From: Holophagales bacterium UBA5704
GTDB lineage: Bacteria > Acidobacteriota > Thermoanaerobaculia > Multivoradales > UBA5704
Assembly (NCBI GenBank): GCA_002420005.1
Contig: DIHE01000136.1
Span: 10,765-31,600, forward strand
Length of the DNA: 20,836 nt
Direction of reading: 5' to 3'
A program made the position numbers and the translations under genes. The notes under the pieces are model-generated. The model was not told the DNA's origin and ran no database searches. It was given only the letters and a program-made list of their open reading frames with translations. Position 1 is the stretch's first letter. Every line of letters starts with the position of its first letter. Of the stretch, positions 1 through 7,589 are shown piece after piece.

Positions 1-2153
1 GCGGGAGAGGGCGCCCCCTCCCAAGCCGACGGAGGCCTGATCCACAGAGCCGCGGCGACCGCCAGGCCCAGCGCCGCCAGCGCGCACCCCAGCACGAAGG
101 TACCCGGCCGGTAGACGAGATCGACCTTCCGCGCACCGGCCGGCAACCGGGCGGTGACGAAGGGGGTGCCGTCTCGTTCCGGGGGCAGGAGGCGGCCGTC
201 GGCGAAGACGGACCAATGGCCGTCCTGGAAGATCGGGGGCGCGAGCGGGCCCTCCTCGCGCGCCCCCGGGACTTCCCAGATCCGCGCAGTCTCGTCCGCA
301 AACACCCGGCGTAGAGGAGGACGCAGGGTCTCGTCCGGGCCGGTCAGGAGGTAGCGGACGCCCAGGCGCCGGTAGAGCGGATGCCGCGGCCTCCCCCATT
401 CCGGCACCTCGCCCCACCAGGCCATGGTGACCGGCGCCGTCCAGTCCACATAGGCACGGGGAGCCATCGGGTTGTAGACCCGCGCATCCGACAGGCTCCA
501 AAGGCTCGGCAGATTCGGCGGCAACGCCCGGCCGAGCGCGGCCATCCGTCCCTCGTCGCGGTGCGCCTGGAGGAACCGAACCGCCGCCGGCACCGCCGTC
601 GCCAGTCTCTTGGGGGCGGCCGGCCACGCCGGATGGTGGGCCAGAAGAAGCTCCGCGGCGATCAGGCCGGCCACCGCCGGAGGCATCCAGCGCCGTCCCC
701 GGGCCAGGATCGCCAGGAGGACGGCGAGCCCCAGGAACCGCATCTGCCAGCGAAGCCAGCCGAACCGGAGAAGAGAGAGACGCTCCGGGTCCGCCGGGTC
801 CGGATGCGTCAGATAGCCCCAGGCGATCACCGCGGCCAACCCCACCCCCACCAGCAGAACCGGTTTCCAGGAGACTTCGCCGCGGCCCAACCGGTCCAGG
901 GTACAAGCCCCGAGGTAGGACAGGGCGAAGGCGAGCAGCATCAGAGGGCGCCGGCTCACCCCCGGCACCGCGAGCGCCCCCAGCACGAGCCCGGCCACAC
1001 CCAGGAACAGCCACTCCCGCGGATACCGCCGGCGCCGGAGCCCGGCGAGCCCCGGCACCGCCAGCACGGCGGCCAGTAAAGTCGCCGTCCCCACGAAACC
1101 GGAGGCGTCCTCGTTCGTGTTGAGCGGGCCCCAATAATAAAGGTAGCGGCTGTTGCCGAAGGCGTTGGGAGCGACCACGGGAATCCAGGCCCTCACCCCC
1201 GGCCCCTCCTCCGCCTCTTGCGGAGTCAGAGCCTCCAGCCGTGCCGCCCGCAGGGTCTGCGGCAGGTAGTCGATCGTCGGCAACAGCACCGGCGCGGCGA
1301 GCAGGCCGGCGATCCCCAGGGAGAGGAGCGCCGCGCGCAGCCTCCGGAAGCGCAAACCGGCCGGAGATCCCTCCGCGTGATCGAACGCCTGCACGGCGAG
1401 CACCACGATCAGGAGGCCGAAGGCATAGAGCACCGTCTCGGGATGCCCCCCGAGCAGCAGGCACACCGCGGCGACGGTCAGCAAGAGCAGATCCCGACGC
1501 TCGCCCCTCTGGTGGCACAGAGCGGCGGCATAGAGCCCGAGCGGCAGGAGAGCCGCCGGATTGGCGAGCGGCCATCCGGCCCAGAGGACCACGAAACCCC
1601 CGAGCCCATACCCGAACGCCCCGGCCAACGCCGGACCCGCCCCGAGCCCCATCCGTCGCATCCAGAGGAAGGAGAAGACGAGGGCCACCAGCACCCGCAG
1701 CGCGGCCACGGCCCCCGCCGCCCGCATCCACGGCAAGGCGAGGCCGAGAAGCTGAAGCGGTTGGAACGCCTGCGCCTGCGGATCGGCGAGAAGCGGCATG
1801 CCCGCGCCGACCGCGGGGTTCCACAGCGGCCACCGCCGCTGCGCCAACGCCTCCCGCACCGCCACCTGTGACGGCCCGATCAGCTGGATCAGGTCTCCTT
1901 GGAGAAGGTTGCCATGCGGCTCCGTGGGAGCCAGGCTCTGGAACGGCGCATGCCCCCGCAGATTGTCCAGGGGGACCAGAAGCTGTCCACCGAACAGCAC
2001 CGGCCCGAAGAGCACGAGCACCGCCGCCCCGAACCCCGCGAGAACCCCGTCCGGCACCGCGTCATACCACCGCCGCAACGCCGTCCGTAGAAGCAACAGG
2101 AGACACCCCACCCACAAACCGGGCAACAGGTCCATCGGGCTCCAGGCGTTCAT
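1..2153 (-). CDS. YfhO-like polytopic membrane protein (partial, 3' end off left edge)
   Basis: The reverse strand reads open from ATG at 2153 to base 1 (717 full codons, no stop). The product is extremely hydrophobic, with many membrane segments through most of its length. The N-terminal region has the arrangement I associate with YfhO-type (COG4485) proteins: a PLDN motif near residue 61, then PLWNPAVGAGMPLLADPQ at about 109-126, followed by helix after helix and a GGHPET motif near 236. A soluble segment follows late in the chain (about residues 510-680), and a last hydrophobic helix starts about 25 residues before the window edge, so little of the C-terminus is missing. Members are thought to act in envelope glycan or lipid-linked sugar modification; substrate is unknown here. 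It is divergent from the gene at 2246. No strong Shine-Dalgarno precedes the ATG. Family call moderately sure, function not established. Confidence 0.75.
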   Translation of the reverse strand, partial: MNAWSPMDLLPGLWVGCLLLLLRTALRRWYDAVPDGVLAGFGAAVLVLFGPVLFGGQLLVPLDNLRGHAPFQSLAPTEPHGNLLQGDLIQLIGPSQVAVREALAQRRWPLWNPAVGAGMPLLADPQAQAFQPLQLLGLALPWMRAAGAVAALRVLVALVFSFLWMRRMGLGAGPALAGAFGYGLGGFVVLWAGWPLANPAALLPLGLYAAALCHQRGERRDLLLLTVAAVCLLLGGHPETVLYAFGLLIVVLAVQAFDHAEGSPAGLRFRRLRAALLSLGIAGLLAAPVLLPTIDYLPQTLRAARLEALTPQEAEEGPGVRAWIPVVAPNAFGNSRYLYYWGPLNTNEDASGFVGTATLLAAVLAVPGLAGLRRRRYPREWLFLGVAGLVLGALAVPGVSRRPLMLLAFALSYLGACTLDRLGRGEVSWKPVLLVGVGLAAVIAWGYLTHPDPADPERLSLLRFGWLRWQMRFLGLAVLLAILARGRRWMPPAVAGLIAAELLLAHHPAWPAAPKRLATAVPAAVRFLQAHRDEGRMAALGRALPPNLPSLWSLSDARVYNPMAPRAYVDWTAPVTMAWWGEVPEWGRPRHPLYRRLGVRYLLTGPDETLRPPLRRVFADETARIWEVPGAREEGPLAPPIFQDGHWSVFADGRLLPPERDGTPFVTARLPAGARKVDLVYRPGTFVLGCALAALGLAVAAALWIRPPSAWEGAPSP

Positions 2154-2245
2154 GGTGAGGGGAGCATAACGGATCGGGATCGGGGGGAACCGCTGGGTTT
2201 GGGGACCCTCGCGTGGCTGAGGTGCTCTAATGTTGAGGCCAACTC
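2154..2245. promoter_or_regulatory. Divergent intergenic region with candidate promoter elements
   Basis: This 92-bp gap separates two divergently transcribed genes, so it should carry both promoters. On the plus strand TCTAAT at 2226-2231 matches a -10 box in five of six positions, but I see no convincing -35 at the usual spacing. GAGG at 2235-2238 lies 7 nt before the ATG at 2246 and is a usable ribosome site. On the minus strand TATGCT (2168-2163) lies only 9 nt before the ATG at 2153, which would give a very short leader if used. A GGATCGGGATCGGG tandem sits in between. All promoter calls here are weak. Confidence 0.3.
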
Positions 2246-2635
2246 ATGACGCGCACGATCATCTCTTCCTCCGACCTGTCCCACCGAACCCGCGAGATTC
2301 TCGACCGGGTGCAAGAGGGGGAGCTCGCCGTCGTTGCCCGCGGGGGGAAGGAGCGCATCGTCCTTCTGGTCGCTCTCGACTATCGGCTGCTCCATGCCCT
2401 CGCCCTGTGCGCCACCGGCGGCGACGCCACCAGCCCCGGCGATCTTGTCGAAGCCCAGGTGCTCCGCGACTACCTGGCGGAGAGGATCAATCTCGGCAAG
2501 GCGGCGGAATTGCTACGGCTGTCCCGCTTCGAGCTGGAGGGAAGCTTCCAGCGTCTCGGGATTCCGCTCCGCCGGGGAGCCCGCTCGATCGAGGACGCCC
2601 AGGCCGAGATCGCCGCGGCGCGCCGCCACGCTTGA
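2246..2635 (+). CDS. Phd/YefM-like plus UPF0175-like antitoxin-type protein (no adjacent toxin)
   Basis: 129 residues. Residues 1-50 (MTRTIISSSDLSHRTREIL, then an alternating beta segment with VVARGGKERIVLL) resemble the Phd/YefM antitoxin fold, which dimerises and binds operator DNA. Residues about 72-120 (LRDYLAERINLGKAAELL, then LSRFELEGSFQRLGIPLR) resemble UPF0175, a small helix-turn-helix-like family usually found as the antitoxin of PIN-type toxins. The two halves are joined by a short linker. The ATG is supported by GAGG 7 nt upstream. The next gene downstream is a sigma factor and the upstream gene is divergent, so no toxin partner is visible. It could be a stand-alone DNA-binding regulator rather than an antitoxin. 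The domain calls are from motif recognition only. Confidence 0.7.
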   Translation: MTRTIISSSDLSHRTREILDRVQEGELAVVARGGKERIVLLVALDYRLLHALALCATGGDATSPGDLVEAQVLRDYLAERINLGKAAELLRLSRFELEGSFQRLGIPLRRGARSIEDAQAEIAAARRHA

Positions 2636-2671
2636 ACCCCTCCGTCGTGGACCCCTCCCCGGCCGCCTTCT

Positions 2672-2714
2672 CAGAACTTTCACAGATCTCCGACAGAGCT
2701 GCTTCAGGACTTTC
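2672..2714 (+). repeat. Imperfect 10-bp direct repeat upstream of the sigma factor gene
   Basis: CAGAACTTTC at 2672-2681 and CAGGACTTTC at 2705-2714 match in nine of ten positions and start 33 bp apart, about three helical turns. They lie in the 106-bp gap before the sigma factor start at 2742. GAACTT (2674-2679) resembles the -35 element recognised by many ECF sigma factors, which raises the possibility of self-regulation. I do not see a clear matching -10. Confidence 0.3.
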
Positions 2715-2741
2715 GCGCGGAGGTCCGTCTACGGTGCAGTC

Positions 2742-3572
2742 ATGCACAAGACGACCGACTCCGCCCCCTCTGCCGGGAGCGCCCGCGGCCAGGCGCTCCT
2801 CGAAACCCACCTGGAGCTGATCCAGCGACAGCTTGCGCGACTCAGCCGCCGCAGCGGTCTGCCGGATCTCGAAGCCGAGGAGTTTCGCTCCTGGGCACTC
2901 TTCAAGCTGGTCGACGACGGTTACCGGATCCTCGCAAGCTGGGAGGGCCGGAGCACCTTCCCCACCTTCCTCAAGGTTGTGCTGGTCAATCTGCTACGCG
3001 ACTACCGCATCCACATCTGGGGCAAGTGGCGGCCATCCGCAGCATCCCGGCGTCACGGCGAGGCGGCGGTCCTTCTGGAGCAGCTCATGATCCGCGACGG
3101 TCTCACCGGAGCCGAGGCGCTGACGCGCCTCCGCATCGAGCGCGGGGTCACCCTGCCCCCAGAGGCCACCGACCGGCTCGCCGGGGTCCTGCCGTGGCGG
3201 CAGCGGCATCGGAAGGCAGGGGAGGAAGAGCTGCTCCAGGTCCCGGTCGACGGAGAGGTCGAGACCCGGATCGAAGAGCAGGAGCTCGCCCGCACCGTTT
3301 CCCGGCTCTGTGAGCAGCTCCTCCCTCTTCTCCGCGCGCTCCCGGCCGAGGACCGCCTGTTGCTGCGCGCCCACTTCCTGGAAGGCTTGAGCATCGCCAC
3401 CCTCGCACCGATCCTCGGCCGCCCCCAGCGGGAGCTGTACGCGGCGCGGGATCGCTGCCTCAAGAAGATCCGGCTGGCGCTCTCCACGATGGGCCTGGAG
3501 CTGGAACAGATGGCCGAGCTCATCGGCCGCCTGCCGGGGGACCTCGGCCTGGCGGAGCAGCTCTGGGCGTAG
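2742..3572 (+). CDS. Atypical sigma-70-family (ECF-like) RNA polymerase sigma factor
   Basis: 276 residues from ATG 2742. Region 2 lies at about 18-100 and contains SWEGRSTFPTFLKVVLVNLL (66-85), the recognisable 2.3/2.4 segment, followed by RDYRIHIWGKWRPS. Region 4 lies at about 185-246, with LRALPAEDRLLLRAHFLEGL before a helix-turn-helix (SIATLAPILGRPQRELYAAR) and the terminal KKIRLAL helix. Between them is a linker of roughly 80 residues, much longer than in typical ECF sigma factors; part of it (LLEQLMIRDGLTGAEALTRL) looks conserved in a subset of sigma-70 proteins as I recall them. No anti-sigma gene or membrane partner is adjacent. The reading frame stays open upstream to 2334, but that overlaps the preceding gene in another frame. 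The nearest purine-rich site, GGAGG at 2719-2723, is rather far from this ATG, so the start is the least certain part. Probably co-transcribed with the protease 53 nt downstream. Confidence 0.82.
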   Translation: MHKTTDSAPSAGSARGQALLETHLELIQRQLARLSRRSGLPDLEAEEFRSWALFKLVDDGYRILASWEGRSTFPTFLKVVLVNLLRDYRIHIWGKWRPSAASRRHGEAAVLLEQLMIRDGLTGAEALTRLRIERGVTLPPEATDRLAGVLPWRQRHRKAGEEELLQVPVDGEVETRIEEQELARTVSRLCEQLLPLLRALPAEDRLLLRAHFLEGLSIATLAPILGRPQRELYAARDRCLKKIRLALSTMGLELEQMAELIGRLPGDLGLAEQLWA

Positions 3573-3612
3573 GGAATAGACCTGGCGTGTCCGTCTCAGA
3601 AGGAAACCTTTC

Positions 3613-3618
3613 AGGAGG
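3613..3618 (+). promoter_or_regulatory. Ribosome binding site deciding the protease start
   Basis: A perfect AGGAGG lies 7 nt before ATG 3626. The reading frame extends upstream to a GTG at 3587, and another ATG occurs at 3620, but only 3626 has this motif at standard spacing. I therefore start the protease at 3626. Confidence 0.8.
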
Positions 3619-3625
3619 GATGCTC

Positions 3626-4981
3626 ATGCCCGATGACCAGAGAAATCCACCGAAGCCACCGGTTGGCCCGCACAAGGAGAAGAAAAAGAAGGAGGAGAAA
3701 AAGAAGGGGGCTGCCCCAGAGAGAGTTGCAGAGTCGGCAGCCAGTGAAGAGGACGCTCCCCTGATTCTCACGCCGGATCACCCAAGCCTCCAACCCTTTG
3801 TCGAGGCCCTTCGCGCGAACCGCCGGAGTCTTCTGAGCATTCCTGGGGTTGTCGCTGTCGACATCGGCTACAAGATCGTGGATGGGGTGTATCAGGAGGA
3901 GCGGGCGCTCCGCGTGCACGTCGAGCGCAAGCTACCCGAAGAGGCCTTCGAGGGCAGACGGCATGAATACATCCCGAAATGTGGAGCCCAAAAGGCCCCA
4001 GAGACGCCCCGCCCGCAAGTGAATGGCGTCACCCTTGCCGAGCCGTTCAAGCTGAAGGGCTCACCCGTCACCACCGACGTGATCGAGGCCAACTACAAGG
4101 CGATGCAGTTCGGGCCGCCGCGGCCCGACATGTCTCTGGAGAAACCCCGGGAGGTGGTCGACGGGCGCCGCCGGCTCGATCCCCTGGTGGGAGGAATCAG
4201 CATCGGGAGCCCCGAAGCACCGGCTGGGACCTTGGGAGCTCTGGTGTGGGACAACAAGGATGGCAGCGTCTGCATCCTGAGCAACTGGCATGTCCTCTCC
4301 GGCGATCCCCGCACGGAGGCTGGAACTCCCTGTTTCCAGCCAGGCCGCCTCGACGGCGGAAGGTCGAGCGACGAGGTCGCTCTCCTGAAGCGCTGGAGCT
4401 TCGACAACAAGACCGACGCGGCGATCGCCGAGCTGACCGGGAGCCGGCACTACTGCGCCGGCGAGATTCTCTCTCTGTACCAGCAGATCACCGGGACCAC
4501 GCCTCCCCACCTCGGCATGTTGGTGCAGAAGGTGAGCCGGTCCACCGGCTTCACCTGGGGATTCGTCGATGGGTTCTACTTCACATCCACGATCGAGTTC
4601 AACAACGGCATTGTGAAGGCCTTCGAGGACCAGATCCACATTGCGCCTCCGATTCCGGGCGGCCGTATCAGCGAGCCCGGGGATTCGGGCGCGGTTTGGG
4701 TCACGAAGACGAAAGACGAAGGGTATAAAGCCGTGGGGCTCCACTTCGCGGGCGACCTGCCCAATTCGTCCTTCGGCGAATACGCGCTCGCCAACCCCAT
4801 CAGCGCCGTCACAGAGCGCCTGGAAATTTCTTTCCGTCCGCTGTTCTTGGAGATTCGGGATGCGGCCGTGGAGCCTCTCACCGAGGAGGCCGGTCAACAC
4901 CGCCCCAACGGACGAGGCCGCAGGCAAAGGGGAGGCTCGGGCGGCCAGCCCGATCCGATTCAGCCCGGCTCGACCGGCTAA
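3626..4981 (+). CDS. Trypsin-fold serine protease, NAL1-like, apparently cytoplasmic
   Basis: 451 residues. All three catalytic residues of a trypsin-like (S1-type) protease are visible: His222 in LSNWHVLSG, Asp264 in KTDAAIAEL, and Ser354 in EPGDSGAVW. The GTLGALV strand (201-207) precedes the His motif as in bacterial proteins resembling plant NAL1. An N-terminal domain at about 54-105 (IPGVVAVDIGYKIVDG, then RALRVHVERKLP) is also typical of that group. There is no signal peptide; the chain opens with a proline and Lys/Glu-rich tract (residues 7-30) and ends in an Arg/Gly-rich tail (about 425-451), both probably disordered. This favours an intracellular role such as regulated proteolysis. 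It follows the sigma factor by 53 nt in the same orientation, so a shared transcript is likely. Substrate unknown; a link to sigma factor control is inference. Confidence 0.85.
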   Translation: MPDDQRNPPKPPVGPHKEKKKKEEKKKGAAPERVAESAASEEDAPLILTPDHPSLQPFVEALRANRRSLLSIPGVVAVDIGYKIVDGVYQEERALRVHVERKLPEEAFEGRRHEYIPKCGAQKAPETPRPQVNGVTLAEPFKLKGSPVTTDVIEANYKAMQFGPPRPDMSLEKPREVVDGRRRLDPLVGGISIGSPEAPAGTLGALVWDNKDGSVCILSNWHVLSGDPRTEAGTPCFQPGRLDGGRSSDEVALLKRWSFDNKTDAAIAELTGSRHYCAGEILSLYQQITGTTPPHLGMLVQKVSRSTGFTWGFVDGFYFTSTIEFNNGIVKAFEDQIHIAPPIPGGRISEPGDSGAVWVTKTKDEGYKAVGLHFAGDLPNSSFGEYALANPISAVTERLEISFRPLFLEIRDAAVEPLTEEAGQHRPNGRGRRQRGGSGGQPDPIQPGSTG

Positions 4982-4993
4982 GTCCGAACCGTC

Positions 4994-5033
4994 CCTGGAG
5001 CCCACCGCGCCCTACCGCGCCGTGGACTCCAGG
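4994..5033. terminator. Inverted repeat between convergent genes, possible bidirectional terminator
   Basis: CCTGGAGCCCA (4994-5004) pairs with TGGACTCCAGG (5023-5033) with one mismatch, leaving an 18-nt loop that holds a CCGCGCC tandem. It sits just after the protease stop (4981) and covers the last codons of the kinase gene, which ends at 5012 on the other strand. There is no T-tract on either side, so intrinsic termination is not proven; the position makes a shared transcription end or RNA-stabilising hairpin plausible. Confidence 0.45.
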
Positions 5034-7516
5034 ATCTCCCGGAAGCGTGGATCGTCCTGGTAGCTCCGGAAAGCGAGGTCGCGGCGGAAATCCTCTCGCG
5101 AGTAGCCCGCCTGGATGGCTTTCCGGGTCCAGGCATACACCTGGTCCCGGTGGCCGGCCATGGCATGGATCTGCGCGGCCCGAAAGAGAAAGGCATTCTG
5201 GTTCGGTTTGAGCCGCATCGCCTCCTCGATGTTGGCGAGCGCCTCGTCGAAACGGCCCAGCTTCGCGGCACAAAACGCCCGGCCTCGCAGCATCTCCGCG
5301 CGCTGCCCCCCCAGGGCCACCGTTTGATCAAAGCCCTTGAGAGCGAGCTCATACCACCGGCGGGCTTCGCCCTGGTCTCCGATCTTGTCGTAGCACTCCC
5401 CGATGTTGCGGGCCATGGTGGGGGAGGGCTCGATCTCGTACGCCTGCTTGAAGGCCGCAACGGCCTCATCCATGCGATTCAGCTCGAAATAGGCGATCCC
5501 CAGGCTGTTCGCCGACCGCGCATCCCGGGTCGTTTCGAAGATGTCCTTGAACAGGGGAAGAGCATCGAGATAACGGCCCTGGATGAGATAGATGGCGCCC
5601 AGGTTTTCCTTGGCGGTCGGATGGTCGGGGGCGTAGTCGAGCACCTTGCCAAACTCCGCCGCCGCCTCGTCATAGCGGCTGGCATCCTGGAGCTTGGCCG
5701 CGTAGACCAGGCGGGCGCGCACGTAGCCCTGACCGGTGTCAATGCCGCGCCGAAACGCCTCCAGACCTTCCTCCAGATGCTGCTGTGCGACGAGCGCTTC
5801 TCCCAACTGGGTATAGCCGCGGTCGAAGGAGGGGTCCTGTTGAATGGCTTTGCGCGCCGCCGCTTCGGCCTCCTGCGGCTTGTCTTCCAGGAGCCGGAGC
5901 TTGGCCAGGGCCACCCAGGGCATGGGGTGGCCGGGGGCCACCTCGACCGCATGGGTGGTCAGTCGCCGGATCTCCTCCAGCTGGCCCTGGGCGGGAAACT
6001 GGACGTTGATGCGGACCAGCAAGGCGGCGAGCTGTGCCTCGATCAAGGGATTACCGGGATCCCGGGCCAGAGCCTTACGGTACAGCGACTCGGCATTTTC
6101 CAGACCACGCCGGGTGTCCCCCTGCCACTCCAGCTCTTCGCCCTGCTGGACCAGACGCGCCACCTCCGGCGCGTAGTCCCAACGATGCGCCGGCCACCAC
6201 CACGAGGCCAGAGCAACGCCGATCACCACCAGGACGGCCAGAGCCGCGGTGAGCCAGCGGATCTTGGAGCGCCGCCGGAGGCCGCCGGTGTGGACCTTCG
6301 AAGTCACCGCCTCAGCGGTCGGGCCCGAGGGCTCCGGCTCGGAAAGCTCGACGGCCTCTTTCCCTTCCAGAGAACCGCGCGCCAGCGCCGCCTCCATCTC
6401 CTCCGCCGTCGTAAACCGTTGAGCCGGATCTTTCGCCAGGGCCTTCTCGATCACCGCCGCGAGCTCGACCGGAAAGGCCCCGGGCTCCAAGGGACGCGGC
6501 GGCTCGTTCAAGATCGAATAGATCACCGCCTGCTCGTACTCGCCGCCGAAGGGCACGCGACCGGTCAGCATCTCGTAGAGCACCACGCCCAAGGCCCAGA
6601 GGTCGCTGCGCGGATCGACCGTCTCGCCCCGGGTCTGCTCGGGCGACTTGTAGGCGGGCGTGCCGGGGGAGGCGCCGAGGCGGGTGAGGGTGGTGGCACC
6701 GGCCATCTTGGCGAGCCCGAAGTCGAGCAGCTTGACCGTTCCGTCCGGCAGGACGACGACGTTGGCCGGCTTGACGTCGCGGTGGACGATCTGCCGGCGG
6801 TGGGCCGCGGCGAGACCACGGGCGATCTGGCGCGCGACATCCACGGCCTCGGAAGGTGGAAGCGGCCCGCGATCGAGCTTCTGCCGGAGGGTCTCTCCGT
6901 CGTAGAACGCGAGGGAGAGGAACGTCCGGCCCCCTTCGCTCTCACCGATCTCGTAGAGGGTCGCCACGTTCGGGTGGTCGAGCGCGGCCACGGCCCGGGC
7001 CTCATGCAGGAAACGGCGGCGGGCGCTCGGATCGCGGGTCAGCTCGGCCGGCAGGAACTTGAGCGCCACGACCCGGCCGAGGCTCAGGTCCCGGGCCTTG
7101 TAGACCTCCCCCATCGCACCGCCTCCCACCGGCTCCAGGATCTCGTAACGGGAGATCCGTGTTCCAGGCGCGAGCGGCTCGGGCGCGGCACCCAGGGAAA
7201 CCTCGGCGAGCAGGCGGTACCCCTTCCTCGCGAGGGTCTGGATGTAGCGCGGGCTGCGCGCCTCGTCGCCGAAGGCCTTGCGCAGCTCCCAGATGGCATG
7301 GCTCAGCACCTCGTCCGAGACGAACGCCTCGCCCCAGACCTGGCGGATCAGGCGCTCCTTGGAGACGACGTCCGGTGCATGGCGGGCCAGGCAGGCGAGA
7401 ACCTGCAACGAGCGCGCCTCGACGGAGACCGCCTGGTCTCCGCGTTCGAGTTGCCCCAGGACGGGGCGCACCCGCCAGTCGGCGACGTAAAAGTCGGGTT
7501 CTCCGGACCCCTGCAA
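5012..7516 (-). CDS. Winged-helix / Ser-Thr protein kinase / TM / TPR fusion protein
   Basis: 834 residues from a TTG start. Residues about 33-105 are an OmpR/CadC-type winged helix (SKERLIRQVWGEAFVSDEVL, then ARKGYRLL). A PknB-like kinase follows at about 124-378 with glycine loop GGGAMGEV (131-138), catalytic Lys153, HRD 245-247, Asn252, DFG 265-267 and SPEQ near 291; all catalytic residues are intact. One transmembrane helix lies at about 421-441. The rest, to the C-terminus, is alpha-helical TPR repeats. The topology suggests DNA-binding and kinase domains in the cytoplasm and TPRs in the periplasm. The TTG is preferred because GGGAGG lies 9 nt upstream and no ATG is available before the winged helix. 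It lies 73 nt after the M20 gene on the same strand, with a TAGAAT candidate -10 in that gap, so it may have its own promoter. Fusions of this kind are typical of Acidobacteriota; target genes and substrates are unknown. Confidence 0.9.
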   Translation of the reverse strand: MQGSGEPDFYVADWRVRPVLGQLERGDQAVSVEARSLQVLACLARHAPDVVSKERLIRQVWGEAFVSDEVLSHAIWELRKAFGDEARSPRYIQTLARKGYRLLAEVSLGAAPEPLAPGTRISRYEILEPVGGGAMGEVYKARDLSLGRVVALKFLPAELTRDPSARRRFLHEARAVAALDHPNVATLYEIGESEGGRTFLSLAFYDGETLRQKLDRGPLPPSEAVDVARQIARGLAAAHRRQIVHRDVKPANVVVLPDGTVKLLDFGLAKMAGATTLTRLGASPGTPAYKSPEQTRGETVDPRSDLWALGVVLYEMLTGRVPFGGEYEQAVIYSILNEPPRPLEPGAFPVELAAVIEKALAKDPAQRFTTAEEMEAALARGSLEGKEAVELSEPEPSGPTAEAVTSKVHTGGLRRRSKIRWLTAALAVLVVIGVALASWWWPAHRWDYAPEVARLVQQGEELEWQGDTRRGLENAESLYRKALARDPGNPLIEAQLAALLVRINVQFPAQGQLEEIRRLTTHAVEVAPGHPMPWVALAKLRLLEDKPQEAEAAARKAIQQDPSFDRGYTQLGEALVAQQHLEEGLEAFRRGIDTGQGYVRARLVYAAKLQDASRYDEAAAEFGKVLDYAPDHPTAKENLGAIYLIQGRYLDALPLFKDIFETTRDARSANSLGIAYFELNRMDEAVAAFKQAYEIEPSPTMARNIGECYDKIGDQGEARRWYELALKGFDQTVALGGQRAEMLRGRAFCAAKLGRFDEALANIEEAMRLKPNQNAFLFRAAQIHAMAGHRDQVYAWTRKAIQAGYSREDFRRDLAFRSYQDDPRFREILESTAR

Positions 7517-7540
7517 GGCGGCTTTCCTCCCGAAAGGCAG

Positions 7541-7546
7541 ATTCTA
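7541..7546 (-). promoter_or_regulatory. Candidate -10 box for the kinase gene
   Basis: On the minus strand TAGAAT (five of six to TATAAT) lies about 25 nt before the TTG start at 7516, with GGGAGG between them. This would give a short leader. No good -35 is seen at 16-18 nt, so the call is tentative. Confidence 0.3.
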
Positions 7547-7589
7547 AAGGAAAAGGGCCGCGGAGAGGATACGGCGCAGACGTCCCCTT

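Noticed and set aside
2334..2741. Upstream extension of the sigma factor frame to 2334
   Set aside because: It overlaps the antitoxin-like gene in another frame and gives Arg/Ser/Pro-rich sequence without homology to region 1 or 2; the sigma domain begins after ATG 2742.
3650..3710. Lys/Glu-rich tract in the protease gene as a possible frameshift or repeat artefact
   Set aside because: The reading frame continues cleanly into conserved protease sequence, so it is best read as a disordered N-terminal tail.
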